Position numbers and translations under genes: made by a program. Shown here piece by piece: positions 26,172 to 34,759 of a stretch of 64,000 nucleotides of DNA (the stretch's first letter is position 1; the number at the start of each line of letters is the position of its first letter). This DNA comes from Bacillus_BD sp963765265 (GTDB taxonomy: Bacteria > Bacillota > Bacilli > Bacillales > Cytobacillaceae), in NCBI GenBank assembly GCA_963765265.1, contig CAVXVN010000019.1, forward strand, positions 39,081 to 103,080. Reading direction: 5' to 3'. The notes under the pieces are model-generated. The model saw nothing but the letters and a program-made list of their open reading frames with translations, did not search any database and was not told where the DNA came from.

Positions 26172-26816
26172 CTAATTATGATCATCCATTGTACCAAGAG
26201 AGTCCATATGGCTCGCTATCATAGCTATAATGGTACTCGCCTCTTCTTTACTAAATATAAAGTTTGTTTCATCCTTTAACATATCATCATCTGTCCATAT
26301 ACGGTTGATCCTTTTTAATACACCATCCCTTGTCTCCTGGATAATCCCGAACTGATAAGTGACTTCTACTTCATTTTCTTGATAATAAGCAGTTACCTCA
26401 GGAGTTTCCCATTCAACCTCAACTTCCTCTAATAAATTTACGTCATCTTCATTAAATTCATAGTACTCGGTTTCATCTACAACCATTTCTTCTTCAGAAA
26501 GATCATCATCCATAAAAATATGAAAGCTTTCGTGAATAGCATCCACAATATCCTCTATATCAGCTAGCACGATCTTGCTGGCATAGCCAAGATCTGGATC
26601 AAAAGATTCTAAATAGAATTCTTCATTATGTGGATCAAAAAAAAGTGTACAAAAATACTCTCTGTCAACCCCTTCATTTTCTATGAAAAAGTCTATCGTA
26701 GGATGCTTTGCCCCACGCTCAATTGACATCCTGCCATTTTCATCATATTTGCTACAAATTGAATCAAGACTATCCTGCAACTCACCGCAAACTCGATCAA
26801 ACCATTCTAAGTCCAT
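26172..26816 (-). CDS. acidic hypothetical protein
   Basis: A 214-residue soluble, strongly acidic protein (clusters such as MDDDLSEEEMVVDETEYYEFNEDD). The N-terminal ~90 residues look folded (DLEWFDRVCGELQDSLDSICSKY, then EYFCTLFFDPHNEEFYLESFDP). The C-terminal part has an alternating beta pattern (VTYQFGIIQETRDGVLKRI). No signal peptide, membrane segment or enzyme motif is visible. It has a good terminator and a GGGGCGG-like region before ATG. I do not recognise the family. Confidence 0.65.
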   Translation of the reverse strand: MDLEWFDRVCGELQDSLDSICSKYDENGRMSIERGAKHPTIDFFIENEGVDREYFCTLFFDPHNEEFYLESFDPDLGYASKIVLADIEDIVDAIHESFHIFMDDDLSEEEMVVDETEYYEFNEDDVNLLEEVEVEWETPEVTAYYQENEVEVTYQFGIIQETRDGVLKRINRIWTDDDMLKDETNFIFSKEEASTIIAMIASHMDSLGTMDDHN

Positions 26817-27164
26817 TTTTAACCGCCCCTTTCAATTTGAACATCCTTATTATGACCCTATACTAAAAATCCTTACAAATCTTCCAGTAGTAAATTTTTG
26901 GAATTTATTCTTTTCTCCTAACTTATTATGTTCTGTAGGTAACTATATATGAAATGAAAGTTATTGCTTCTATTTGTTATCGTTATCCTTCTCTTGGATG
27001 CAAGAATACAACTAGGATTATTTCCCATTAACATGCATAATTAGATTATAAGCTGAGCAAATTTGATAGCTGAAGTACGGAAACAATTCACTTTTTAGGC
27101 ATATCTAAATAAATAGAGATTATAATGAAACGAATAATCTTTATTTCAAGAGAGGGAGTCTACT
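26817..27164. other. intergenic region between divergent genes
   Basis: 350 bp. A TATAAT at 27120 lies about 40 bases before the RraA-family start, without a good -35 box. No further gene or repeat was recognised. Confidence 0.45.
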
Positions 27165-27788
27165 ATGTCATCAATTGAAGATCGATTTTATGGATTGCCG
27201 ACAACAGGAATTTCAGATGCTTTAAAGGGATTTAACCATATGAATTCAGTGATTAAACCCTTAAAAGAAAGTGACAAAATTGCTGGCAGAGCATTCACAG
27301 TTAAGATTCCAGCAGGAGACAATACGGGAATTTTACGAGGATTAAGAGAAGCAGATCCAGGCGATGTTTTGGTTGTTGATGGAAAAGGCTATACAGAGCG
27401 AGCAGTTGCCGGTGATTTTGTAATCAGTCTTGCACAAAATCTTGGACTTCGAGGAATGGTCATTGATGGAGCGATTCGTGATATTCAGGGAATCCGCAGC
27501 TTAGACTTTCCCGTTTTTTGTCGTTCATCAACCCTAGCAGCAAGTGTAAAAGCCGAGAAAGGTGAATGGCAAGTTCCGATCTCATGTGGCGGGGTGAGCG
27601 TTAATCCAGGTGATCTCATTGTTGGGGATGCAGATGGTGTGATTGTCATTCCAAACGGAAAAGAAGAAGAAATTCTACAAGCAACTCTAGAAAAATTAAA
27701 AAAAGATCGTACTCGAGAAGAAAAGTATATTGGCAGCCGCGAAAAAGCTCTTCAGTATTTAGATCAAGTACTTGGGGACAGTAAATAA
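27165..27788 (+). CDS. RraA-family aldolase-type protein
   Basis: A 207-residue protein of the RraA / HMG aldolase superfamily. Family marks are the N-terminal GLPTTGISDALKG, the phosphate/carboxylate loop region GDVLVVDGKG, the catalytic-type DGAIRDIQGI (Arg-Asp) and C-terminal GDLIVGDADGVIVIP. Members act as 4-hydroxy-4-methyl-2-oxoglutarate or carboxy-hydroxy-oxoadipate aldolases/oxaloacetate decarboxylases, or, in proteobacteria, inhibit RNase E. In Bacillus the aldolase role is more likely. AGAGGGAG precedes ATG. It is followed by a gene remnant rather than an operon partner. Confidence 0.85.
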   Translation: MSSIEDRFYGLPTTGISDALKGFNHMNSVIKPLKESDKIAGRAFTVKIPAGDNTGILRGLREADPGDVLVVDGKGYTERAVAGDFVISLAQNLGLRGMVIDGAIRDIQGIRSLDFPVFCRSSTLAASVKAEKGEWQVPISCGGVSVNPGDLIVGDADGVIVIPNGKEEEILQATLEKLKKDRTREEKYIGSREKALQYLDQVLGDSK

Positions 27789-27808
27789 AGCATATAAGAG
27801 TAGAAACG

Positions 27809-27916
27809 GTGAATACATCAACAACAACACTAACAATGACACGTCTTTTTGATGTTGCAGCGGAAAGAGTTTTTGACGCTTGGTTGAAACCGGTAAAATT
27901 AATTACCCCATCCTAA
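27809..27916 (+). pseudogene. 5' remnant of an AHSA1/SRPBCC gene
   Basis: A 35-codon frame starting with GTG reads NTSTTTLTMTRLFDVAAERV then FDAWLKPVKL before a stop. This is the typical N-terminus of AHSA1/SRPBCC ligand-binding proteins (TRxFDAPxExVFDAWL), which are normally ~150 residues long. The rest is missing, and copy 6 of the dispersed repeat begins 22 bases later. It is a truncated relic. Confidence 0.65.
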
Positions 27917-27937
27917 AAAGAAAACAACTGGACTACA

Positions 27938-27988
27938 GAGGGACGGTTGCTCTAATTAAAAAACACTAGAACCGTCCCCTTGTATTCC
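27938..27988. repeat. dispersed repeat copy 6, inverted pair
   Basis: GAGGGACGGTTGCTC and, 15 bases later, the inverted copy AGAACCGTCCCCTTGTATTC. The two face each other and form a stem. The right-hand copy encodes the last codons and stop of the leftward membrane gene. Confidence 0.72.
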
Positions 27989-28826
27989 TTCTAAGCTTCT
28001 TTGTCACACGGTATAAAATAAAACTTAACACTAGTGTTATTACGGAAAAGAGCACCGCAATACTGGAAAATGCGAGGATGTATGCGTTATATCCAGCCAA
28101 TGTTTGTATAAATGGATAACTATCGAAGCCAAGAACTCCAGCAGCTATGTTTATTAAAAATAGGAGGATGAACATAGTTAATAGTCCATTTGCAGACCCA
28201 TGAATATCCTCTTTACTTAAAGCCGTATGCGACGAAATACAAATAGCGACCACTAGAAATATCCAAAAGAACGGATTCAAAAGATTATGAAGTGTAAAAA
28301 TGCTTTTGCATAGCACGAGGATGGTTTCCCCTATTATTTTTAAAACTCCTATCGTTAACTCTTCTAATGTAACCTGTTGATGTATGTATGTTGCAATAGA
28401 TTCATAAGATTCAGGCAGCAATAGATACAGTCCTAACATCAGTGAGCCAATTCCACTAAAAATGGGGCCTATCCCAATAAAAAAATTCCCTATCCTTTGG
28501 TAGATACTATTCCGATTGTATTGGTGTTCCACAAATCCTAAAACACCATCACCTTGATTCCATTGCAATAACTTCACCTTTGTAACTCGATGGCCCCAAA
28601 TGAAACACTGAATCAGATGCCCTATTTCGTGAATAGGAGTGCCTATCCAAGCAGTTAACAGCAGTCCGCGCGTACCAAAAGCCCGAAATAAGTAAGCATT
28701 GGAATATCTTTCAAGAATACCTATCACCAAACCAACTAGGATTATAACCCCTAAAAGGGAGAACAATTCGATAAAACTAAGTAGCATTGAATTTAATATA
28801 GAGGATAATACACTCATATCTTTCAT
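27966..28826 (-). CDS. membrane protein with HExxH zinc-protease motif
   Basis: A 286-residue polytopic membrane protein with about six hydrophobic helices. A HEIGH motif (GTPIHEIGHLIQCFIWGH) lies near residue 64 at the start of a membrane segment, as in intramembrane or site-2-type zinc proteases, so M50-like peptidase activity is possible. The usual second motif (NxxPxxxLDG) was not found, so this stays tentative. The final residues NTRGRF come from a dispersed repeat, indicating a replaced C-terminus. It starts about 110 bases from the cytochrome gene's end. Confidence 0.7.
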   Translation of the reverse strand: MKDMSVLSSILNSMLLSFIELFSLLGVIILVGLVIGILERYSNAYLFRAFGTRGLLLTAWIGTPIHEIGHLIQCFIWGHRVTKVKLLQWNQGDGVLGFVEHQYNRNSIYQRIGNFFIGIGPIFSGIGSLMLGLYLLLPESYESIATYIHQQVTLEELTIGVLKIIGETILVLCKSIFTLHNLLNPFFWIFLVVAICISSHTALSKEDIHGSANGLLTMFILLFLINIAAGVLGFDSYPFIQTLAGYNAYILAFSSIAVLFSVITLVLSFILYRVTKKLRRNTRGRF

Positions 28827-28887
28827 TTATTCCCTTCAAGATACATATTCGTTAACCAGATTATAGCATTTTGTGAATGAACAAAGA

Positions 28888-28931
28888 GAAGGTTCTCCTT
28901 TTTCTAATAAAGAAAAAGGAGAACCTTCCCA
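28888..28931 (-). terminator. terminator of the cytochrome c gene
   Basis: A perfect 17-bp inverted repeat (GAAGGTTCTCCTTTTTC) with a 7-base loop, starting nine bases after the stop of the leftward cytochrome gene. Confidence 0.8.
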
Positions 28932-28939
28932 CTATCAAC

Positions 28940-29377
28940 TTACTTTTGGTCCCATAAAAAATTTACAACTGCTTCATATTCTTCCTCTGATAAGGAACCG
29001 GGTGCTGTCTTTGGCATATTCTCTGAAACAAATGCTAAAAGATCCTCTTGATTCGAAAAATCGGTATGGATTTTAGCTCCATCAATCATTCCTTGACCTC
29101 CAGCAATGTCTCCAGAACTGTGGCAAGTAATACAGCTCTTTTGAAATACTTCATCCCCAGCAACAACAGTATCTGTTCCTACTGATGTTTGATCTTCTGA
29201 TTCTTCTGTTTCTTCATCTGGAGCACTATCCTTTTCATCAGCCGGTTCAGTTGTTTTCTCCTCCGCAGGTTCAATAGCAGGTGCATTTGCTGGCTCCTCT
29301 GCAGGTTTCTCATTGTTGCATGCACTCATGACTGCTAACAGAAACATTAACACAACAATACCAAAAGTTTTCTTCAT
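28940..29377 (-). CDS. lipoprotein cytochrome c
   Basis: A 145-residue exported lipoprotein: signal peptide with lipobox VMSAC (Cys20), then a long flexible linker very rich in Glu, Pro and Ala, and a C-terminal c-type cytochrome domain of ~80 residues. The heme site is CITCH, and the axial methionine is probably in ENMPKTAPGSL. It resembles the cytochrome c551/CccB group of Bacillus, small electron carriers on the outer face of the membrane. Redox partners are not nearby. GAGGTGC precedes ATG. It has its own terminator. Confidence 0.88.
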   Translation of the reverse strand: MKKTFGIVVLMFLLAVMSACNNEKPAEEPANAPAIEPAEEKTTEPADEKDSAPDEETEESEDQTSVGTDTVVAGDEVFQKSCITCHSSGDIAGGQGMIDGAKIHTDFSNQEDLLAFVSENMPKTAPGSLSEEEYEAVVNFLWDQK

Positions 29378-29639
29378 TTAAGCACCTCTATCCTATTAGT
29401 TATTAATGGATTGCCCTATTAGGATGTTCTACCGATGTGTATGGCTCAAAGACACAGATCCTAGAAAAAGCAATGCCTAGAATTGTAATATTGGCTATGT
29501 TCCTTTCATATTCCTTTATAATAAATATAAATTTTCTGTAAATTCAGTTTTTTATTATTAAAATAAAGCAAAATGACCGTTCTACGACTTCTCTATCTAT
29601 AAAGATATCTCAAGAACACCGCCCCTTTCTTTATCCTCC
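29378..29639. other. intergenic region upstream of the cytochrome gene
   Basis: About 260 bases of AT-rich DNA without a recognisable gene; presumably holds the cytochrome promoter, which was not identified. Confidence 0.4.
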
Positions 29640-29873
29640 TCACCTTTTCAAATCCATAAAAACTTCCTTACCTTGCATGTATAGATCGGGAAGAACTTCT
29701 TTATTTCGTTCAATTCTATTAGCAATTAGAGGTTCATCAGGTTGGAGAATAAACACTTTATTTTGTTTTTTCATTTCTTTAAGCATGTCCATCGTCCAAT
29801 TATAGATTATATGCCTATCCTTTAGTAATCTCCTAAGCTCGGGATCGTTTTTACATATACTTTTGTAAAACTC
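29640..29873 (-). pseudogene. 3' remnant of a patatin-like phospholipase gene
   Basis: A 77-codon open stretch without a start ends in TGA. It reads LLKDRHIIYNWTMDMLKEMK, then FILQPDEPLIANRIERN and LPDLYMQGKEV. This matches the C-terminal domain pattern of Bacillus patatin-like phospholipases (IQPxxPLxVxRxEKN..L..LYxQG). The upstream catalytic part is absent, and the remnant stops at a hairpin repeat at 29876. Confidence 0.65.
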
Positions 29874-29875
29874 CT

Positions 29876-29927
29876 AAAAAAATTGCCAGGCACCATCCAA
29901 AAAAATGGATAGTGCCTGGCAATTTTT
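29876..29927. terminator. hairpin repeat acting as terminator (GCCAGGCACC type)
   Basis: ATTGCCAGGCACCATCCA and TGGATAGTGCCTGGCAAT form a near-perfect stem with flanking A and T runs. It ends the CAP gene on the minus strand and abuts the patatin remnant. It belongs to the same hairpin family as 5072, 8061 and 56230. Confidence 0.8.
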
Positions 29928-29939
29928 ATTTCTTTTTAT

Positions 29940-30686
29940 TTATTTTCCAATAAACATTTGAGTCCAGTAATTTCCTTGTGCAACATGTCCTATACCAATA
30001 TGTGTGTAGTTTGCATTTAAAATATTTTTACGGTGACCTTCACTATTCATCCACGCAGTGACAACTTCCTGTGGTGATTGTTGTCCCATTGCGATGTTTT
30101 CACCTGCTGTACGGTAAGAAATACCAAATTTTTTCATCATATCAAATGGAGAACCGTAAGTTGGGCTGTTGTGATCAAAATAACCTTTTGCCTGCATGTC
30201 ACGAGATTTTTCACGTGCCACTTTACTTAATTCTACATCAAGCTTTAAAGCAGGGACGCCAATTTTAGCACGCTCTTGGTTTGTTAAATCTAGCACTTGT
30301 TGTTCAAAAGCACTTACTTGTGAAGAAGCTGGTGCAGTTGTTTGTTTCTGTTCAACAGCTTTTTGTGTGGGTTGTTGAACCGTTTTTTGCGCTGGTTTTT
30401 GAGCCGGTTGTTTTACTGTTTCAGTTGGTTGTTTTACTTTAGTAGTCGTTGACTTCCCATTCGTTAGTTCTTGTACATTTTTCGTGTATTGAGCAAATGA
30501 AAGATTACCATTCAAGTATTTTTTAAGAATACTATTCATTTGATCTTGATTGAGATTACCCGTTTGATAAACATATACTTTAGATTGTACAGAAACTGGT
30601 GTTGCTGCTTCCGCTTTATTCATACCAGGTGTTGAAGCTAGTAATGCTGCAGCTGCTGCGATTGAAAAAATAATTTTCTTATTCAT
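29940..30686 (-). CDS. secreted CAP-domain (YkwD-like) protein
   Basis: A 248-residue exported protein: signal peptide MNKKIIFSIAAAAALLASTP, a short domain, a Pro/Gln/Thr/Lys-rich low-complexity linker (KQPTETVKQPAQKPAQKTVQ) and a C-terminal CAP/SCP domain of ~125 residues. The CAP signatures are VLDLTNQERAKIGVPAL, DHNSPTYGSPFDMMK, GENIAMGQQSPQEVV and MNSEGHRKNILN with the conserved His and Glu residues. In Bacillus such proteins are found in spore or cell wall fractions; the biochemical role is not established. A GGGAGGA site precedes ATG. Confidence 0.88.
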   Translation of the reverse strand: MNKKIIFSIAAAAALLASTPGMNKAEAATPVSVQSKVYVYQTGNLNQDQMNSILKKYLNGNLSFAQYTKNVQELTNGKSTTTKVKQPTETVKQPAQKPAQKTVQQPTQKAVEQKQTTAPASSQVSAFEQQVLDLTNQERAKIGVPALKLDVELSKVAREKSRDMQAKGYFDHNSPTYGSPFDMMKKFGISYRTAGENIAMGQQSPQEVVTAWMNSEGHRKNILNANYTHIGIGHVAQGNYWTQMFIGK

Positions 30687-31281
30687 ATATTAAATCCTCC
30701 CAGATGTTTGATAGGCTAAAGTATTTTTGTTGCTGTCTTGCCTGCACAAACATCGTAACATATGAATTTTGTAATATTTTTGGAAGGAAATAACATATTA
30801 CTAGAGTGATAGATTAATGGTGAAAAGATTGGTAGGAAAAACTACGAAAAAAGCTTTCATGATGACGTTCACACATGCCAGCTCTTAACTTGGTTTTATT
30901 TTACAATAATGGAGATTATCTAAGTTCATTTCCATATTTTATATAGAAAGTAAGGATTGACAGTTTTTTGACGAAGTCGTCTATTTTACTTTTATTACAA
31001 TGGTGAAACAATTGAGTCATTCATGAAAAGAAGAGATTTTGAGTTCATGACTCGTTATAAAGAAAACTTCCATTTTGCATTTGGAGAATACAGCCTATTT
31101 AATTTAATTTTTAGAAAATTAGAGTAAATCACTATTGCTAATTCCGAGTATATGCATTAGAATAGTTGAAAATGTTAATAATATAACTTATTAAGTGAAC
31201 CACTTAATTGTTTTTCATTAGAAACCATGTTCGTTGGATGGCTGATACTAATTTATGAACGATAAGAAAGGGGAATGTAGG
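30687..31281. other. 595-bp intergenic region between divergent genes
   Basis: Contains a TTGACA at 30957 without a good -10, and an inverted repeat at 31190 listed separately. No gene recognised. Confidence 0.45.
31190..31208. promoter_or_regulatory. operator-like palindrome ATTAAGTGAACCACTTAAT
   Basis: Perfect 8-bp arms around a 3-base centre, about 75 bases upstream of the start at 31282. It overlaps a possible -10 (TATTAA), 17 bases after TTGAAA. It looks like a repressor site of unknown owner. Confidence 0.45.
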
Positions 31282-31611
31282 ATGAATACAGAAATAGAGC
31301 TAACTGTTAACGATTATTTAGATTTGTATCTTTTTGCTGGAGACTTAGGCGAGACAATATGGCAACTTGAAATTATCGAACAACTAGAAGCTTTAACTAC
31401 TGAGAAGCCCATAAAAAATCAACCTTTAGACAAGGATATTCTTTGGAAAAAATACAAACTTATCAATGAAGAAATTTATCAACTTTATCAGCACATCAAA
31501 AAACACTCTACAAATCATGAGTTACAAGAAAAAATGGGAAATCTCAAGCAAGAACGGATTTTATTAGGGCGCCAATTAGGTTTAACTAAAAAAGACACTC
31601 TCAAAAATTAA
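31282..31611 (+). CDS. small helical hypothetical protein
   Basis: A 109-residue, mostly helical, charged protein (NELQEKMGNLKQERILLGRQLG-type heptads in its second half). The start at 31282 is set by AAAGGGG eight bases upstream; a frame from 31255 is longer but unsupported. It has no cysteines, signal peptide or known motif. A palindrome upstream suggests regulated expression. Family not recognised. Confidence 0.65.
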   Translation: MNTEIELTVNDYLDLYLFAGDLGETIWQLEIIEQLEALTTEKPIKNQPLDKDILWKKYKLINEEIYQLYQHIKKHSTNHELQEKMGNLKQERILLGRQLGLTKKDTLKN

Positions 31612-31641
31612 TCATTTAGCTTATGGGTGCAAATTCAAAAA

Positions 31642-31672
31642 AAGAGGTACCTTTATGAAAGGCACCTCTTCT
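31642..31672 (-). terminator. terminator of the Met-rich gene
   Basis: AAGAGGTACCTTT and AAAGGCACCTCTT (one mismatch) with a 3-base loop, followed on the minus strand by a run of T. It lies eight bases past the stop of the leftward gene. Confidence 0.8.
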
Positions 31673-31679
31673 CCGTTTA

Positions 31680-31886
31680 TTAGCAGTTTTCTTTCATTTT
31701 AATCATCATGTTCATCATCGATGTCATCATTTCATCGCATTCTTGCATTTTAGACATCATTTGATCCATTTCCATCATCATGTCCATATCACACATCTTA
31801 TCCATCATCATTTTCGTACAATTCATTTCACACATCATTCTTTCCATGCAAGTCATCATCATCATACTCATACACATTTTTTCCAT
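31680..31886 (-). CDS. methionine- and cysteine-rich microprotein
   Basis: A 68-residue protein containing 30 Met and 7 Cys, arranged in repeated MxxM, MMM and MxC clusters mixed with Asp, Glu and Lys. Such thioether/thiol density suits binding of Cu(I) or other soft metals, or a sacrificial antioxidant or spore-coat role; all of these are inference. The start at 31886 is set by GGAGG eight bases before ATG, and a terminator follows the stop, so this strand is the coding one. The complementary strand is a mirror His-rich frame because CAT is the complement of ATG. No known family was recognised. Confidence 0.75.
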   Translation of the reverse strand: MEKMCMSMMMMTCMERMMCEMNCTKMMMDKMCDMDMMMEMDQMMSKMQECDEMMTSMMNMMIKMKENC

Positions 31887-32454
31887 TCTCCATTCCTCCA
31901 TTATAAAAATTTATTTATTGATAATAAGAAAGCAAAAAAAGCGCCTAAACATTCTCTTAGATATTTGTTCATTGAAGTAGTAGATATCTAGACTTTCTAG
32001 TTCTAAACTTCAATTCAACAAAATTCTTAGAGGCATTTTAGCGCTTCTTGTGGTCAAGTCAGCTTTTCCTTATCTATCAATAAATTAAGGATAGCATGTT
32101 TTCATTAAAAATCCAACCAAATTCAGAATATTAAGAATATATTTACAATTTCTTAACATTCAATTCACAAAAAATTTCAGGCTATCTTTAACAGGATTAG
32201 CATTTGCAAACTTTACCTTCTTTATATATAGAAAGCCGAGTTTCCTATTATAAGGAAAGCCGGCTTTTTGTTTATTTTGGGGTAATGGAACAAGGGATAA
32301 TAGTAGATTTCAATTTATTGACGATAACTTTCTTTTTCGTGTTCATTTCCGTACCTTAAATAGTTAAAAAAGAGGAATGTGCTCTCCCCTGAAAGAACCT
32401 AAAAGAAGAAAGATACATCCATCCCTCACTTGCCCAAATTCGCACTTAACGTGT
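31887..32454. other. 570-bp intergenic region
   Basis: Between the Met-rich gene and the 3' end of ftsZ. It contains one rightward terminator (32231). No open frame with a ribosome binding site was found, so what transcript the terminator ends is unclear. Confidence 0.5.
32231..32270 (+). terminator. orphan terminator
   Basis: AAAGCCG...TTTCC and GGAAA...CGGCTTT form an interrupted stem followed by TTTTTG. No rightward gene lies just upstream, so it may end a small RNA or only insulate ftsZ. Confidence 0.65.
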
Positions 32455-33600
32455 TTAATTGGACCTTCGATTTCTTAAAAAAGTTGGAACCTCAAATAAA
32501 TCTTCTTTTGAAGGTTGTCGCCTTCTATCTTTTTGAACGGTTTCTTGACGTTGCTGTGGATGACTATCTTTATGATGTCTATCTAAAAGTGAATGGGTTC
32601 TTCTTTCCTTTGAAGAACGCGTAGAAATTTTTAACGGTGGCTCTTCTTGCTTCTCAAAACCAGTAGCAATAACCGTTACGATGATTTTATTTTTTAGATT
32701 TTCATTAATAATCGAACCAAAAATCATATTAAGTTCCTCGTCTGTCGCAGAAGTAACGATATCTGCTGCTTCTTGAACTTCGTATAGGCTTAAATCGCTC
32801 CCACCCGTGATATTCATGATCACACCTTGAGCTCCATCTATCGTAGTTTCAAGTAACGGACTCGATATTGCCTGCTTCACGGCTTCTACCGCTCTACCTT
32901 CTCCTTCTGCTATTCCAATGCCCATAAGTGCTGTTCCTTGGTTGCACATGATCGTTTTTACATCAGCAAAATCCAGGTTGATTAAACCAGGTACAGCAAT
33001 TAAATCGGAAATACCTTGTACTCCCTGCCGGAGGACATTATCCGCTTCACGAAATGCTTCAAGCATAGGTGTTTTTTTATCCACAACACCCAATAATCGA
33101 TCGTTTGGGATGATAATTAAAGTGTCCACAGCTTTCCTCATTGCTTCTATACCACTTTCCGCATTTCTTGAACGCTTGCGGCCTTCAAATGTGAACGGAC
33201 GTGTGACAATCCCAATGGTTAGCGCTCCTAATTCACGGGCAATTCTGGCAACTGCAGGTGCTGCTCCCGTTCCTGTTCCACCGCCCATTCCAGCCGTAAC
33301 AAAAACCATGTCTGCCCCTTCTAGAACTTCTTCGATCTGACTTCTACTTTCCTCTACTGCTAGTTTCCCTACTTCTGGATTTGCACCTGCTCCTAAACCT
33401 CTTGTCAATGTAGCACCAATTTGCATCGTAATCCCTGCTTTTGAATATTGAAGTGCTTGTGCATCTGTATTTAAGGCGATGAATTCTACACCTTCAACTC
33501 CCTCTTCGATCATACGATTCACTGCGTTATTTCCTCCGCCGCCAACCCCAATTACTTTTATACGAGCATTCTGATCTAAATTCTCATCATAGCCAAACAT
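32455..33600 (-). CDS. ftsZ: cell-division GTPase FtsZ (probable second copy)
   Basis: A 381-residue tubulin-like GTPase that polymerises into the division ring. It has IKVIGVGGGGNNAVNRMI, the tubulin signature GGGTGTGAAP, the NLDFADVKTIM synergy loop and a C-terminal tail EVPTFLRNRR, matching the conserved peptide that binds FtsA/SepF/ZapA-type partners. ATG at 33600 is set by GGAGGTG eight bases upstream. It has no ftsA or other division/wall genes beside it, unlike the usual dcw cluster, so it is probably a paralogue; that inference needs the rest of the genome. The linker is shorter and more basic (QRQETVQKDRRRQ) than in B. subtilis. Confidence 0.93.
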   Translation of the reverse strand: MFGYDENLDQNARIKVIGVGGGGNNAVNRMIEEGVEGVEFIALNTDAQALQYSKAGITMQIGATLTRGLGAGANPEVGKLAVEESRSQIEEVLEGADMVFVTAGMGGGTGTGAAPAVARIARELGALTIGIVTRPFTFEGRKRSRNAESGIEAMRKAVDTLIIIPNDRLLGVVDKKTPMLEAFREADNVLRQGVQGISDLIAVPGLINLDFADVKTIMCNQGTALMGIGIAEGEGRAVEAVKQAISSPLLETTIDGAQGVIMNITGGSDLSLYEVQEAADIVTSATDEELNMIFGSIINENLKNKIIVTVIATGFEKQEEPPLKISTRSSKERRTHSLLDRHHKDSHPQQRQETVQKDRRRQPSKEDLFEVPTFLRNRRSN

Positions 33601-34077
33601 CCCATTCACCTCCTATAATCTGTTCATACACACTATTCGTGCCCATACTTGTGTAGCATAAGAAGTCTTTTTATTGTTAGAATATTCAGACTTTTAATAT
33701 TAGATTTACAGATTAGGATCTTATTCTTAAATATTTGTTCATTCTGCATGAGAACTTCAGTATCTATATATTCTAGCTGACCTCTTACGATACCTGCTAA
33801 CAAAATATATAATCACAAAAAATATTTTTTATATGTGCTACGATTCTAAAAATAAACACAATACTCCGAGATGAAGAACTTAATCGTTAAAAATTAAAAA
33901 GGGATCCATCAATGAGGACCCCCATTTATCGTTACATTTAACTTTTCTTCAACCGCTTACTAATATCAATTAATTATATGCCTCCATTTATTTTCACTTA
34001 TTCTTATTCCTTTTCTCCTACTTCCTATTAAATAGGTATTTCAGGATTATTGACTCTAACGAAAAAAGTTCCCTAAC
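33601..34077. other. intergenic region without visible gene
   Basis: 480 bp upstream of ftsZ; presumably includes its promoter. No strong promoter, hairpin or open frame stood out. Confidence 0.4.
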
Positions 34078-34560
34078 TTAAATAACGACATCCAATACAA
34101 AAACTACGATCATGATGAGCTGAATAATCACTTTTGCCAACGTTCCACTTAAAAAGGCCATAAAGGTAGCAAAAGCCACTTTAAGGGATTCTTGGAATGA
34201 TTTCTTTTGCATCATTTCGACGATTAATACTAAAGCAAAAGGAACAATAATCACACCAATTGGTGGAATTACAAAGCTACCAACAATTAATCCAATTGTC
34301 GCCACTCTCATCCCCCATTTGGAACCTCCTGCTTTATCAACAAAATGAAGATTCGCAAAATAATCAGCTAAAAATAACAAAAGTGTCAATATTAAAAGCA
34401 TTGTCAAGGAAATCCAAGAAAGCTCATTTGAATTAATCCCAAAATGATAGACCGCAACTCCAACCCAAATGATTAGAACCGACGGAATAATGGGATAAAC
34501 AAGTCCTACGAAACTTAAGATAAAACAGGCTATAATTATAATCCAAAATACTATATCCAA
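34078..34560 (-). CDS. DUF456-family membrane protein
   Basis: A 160-residue membrane protein with four to five helices and the Gly-rich family stretches GLVYPIIPSVLIIWVGV and GLIVGSFVIPPIGVIIVPFALV, as in YqgC/DUF456 proteins. TTG at 34560 is chosen because AGAGGTGA is eight bases upstream and the length then equals the family norm; the open frame continues upstream to 34710 without support. The glycine-zipper pattern suggests helix packing. Function unknown. Confidence 0.75.
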   Translation of the reverse strand: MDIVFWIIIIACFILSFVGLVYPIIPSVLIIWVGVAVYHFGINSNELSWISLTMLLILTLLLFLADYFANLHFVDKAGGSKWGMRVATIGLIVGSFVIPPIGVIIVPFALVLIVEMMQKKSFQESLKVAFATFMAFLSGTLAKVIIQLIMIVVFVLDVVI

Positions 34561-34759
34561 TCGTTTCTTCACCTCTTTTCTTCTATTATAAATAATATGT
34601 AGGAATTTAAAAGGTTTTAAACATCCCTTCAACCCTAACAATGAACATAATGCCCATTTATTAGAAAAAGCGTGAAAAAATGATGGGCCTGTCACTCCAA
34701 CTCTTCTCACGCTTTCAAAAACGATGTTTTTCCAAATTTTTTATCTAAGTTACTTTTCT

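Noticed and set aside
25958..26197. Leftward 79-codon frame ending in KRTVPSFPSIRL
   Set aside because: Its end is repeat copy 5, and it overlaps a terminator and a real gene end; no ribosome binding site.
31743..31991. Rightward 82-codon His-rich frame opposite the Met-rich gene
   Set aside because: His codons CAT are the complement of ATG, so this is the mirror of the Met-rich gene. It has no ribosome binding site, while the other strand has GGAGG and a terminator.
32204..32270. Possible small RNA ahead of the orphan terminator
   Set aside because: A TTTGCA/TATATA promoter-like pair exists, but its start would fall inside the terminator stem, leaving no meaningful transcript.
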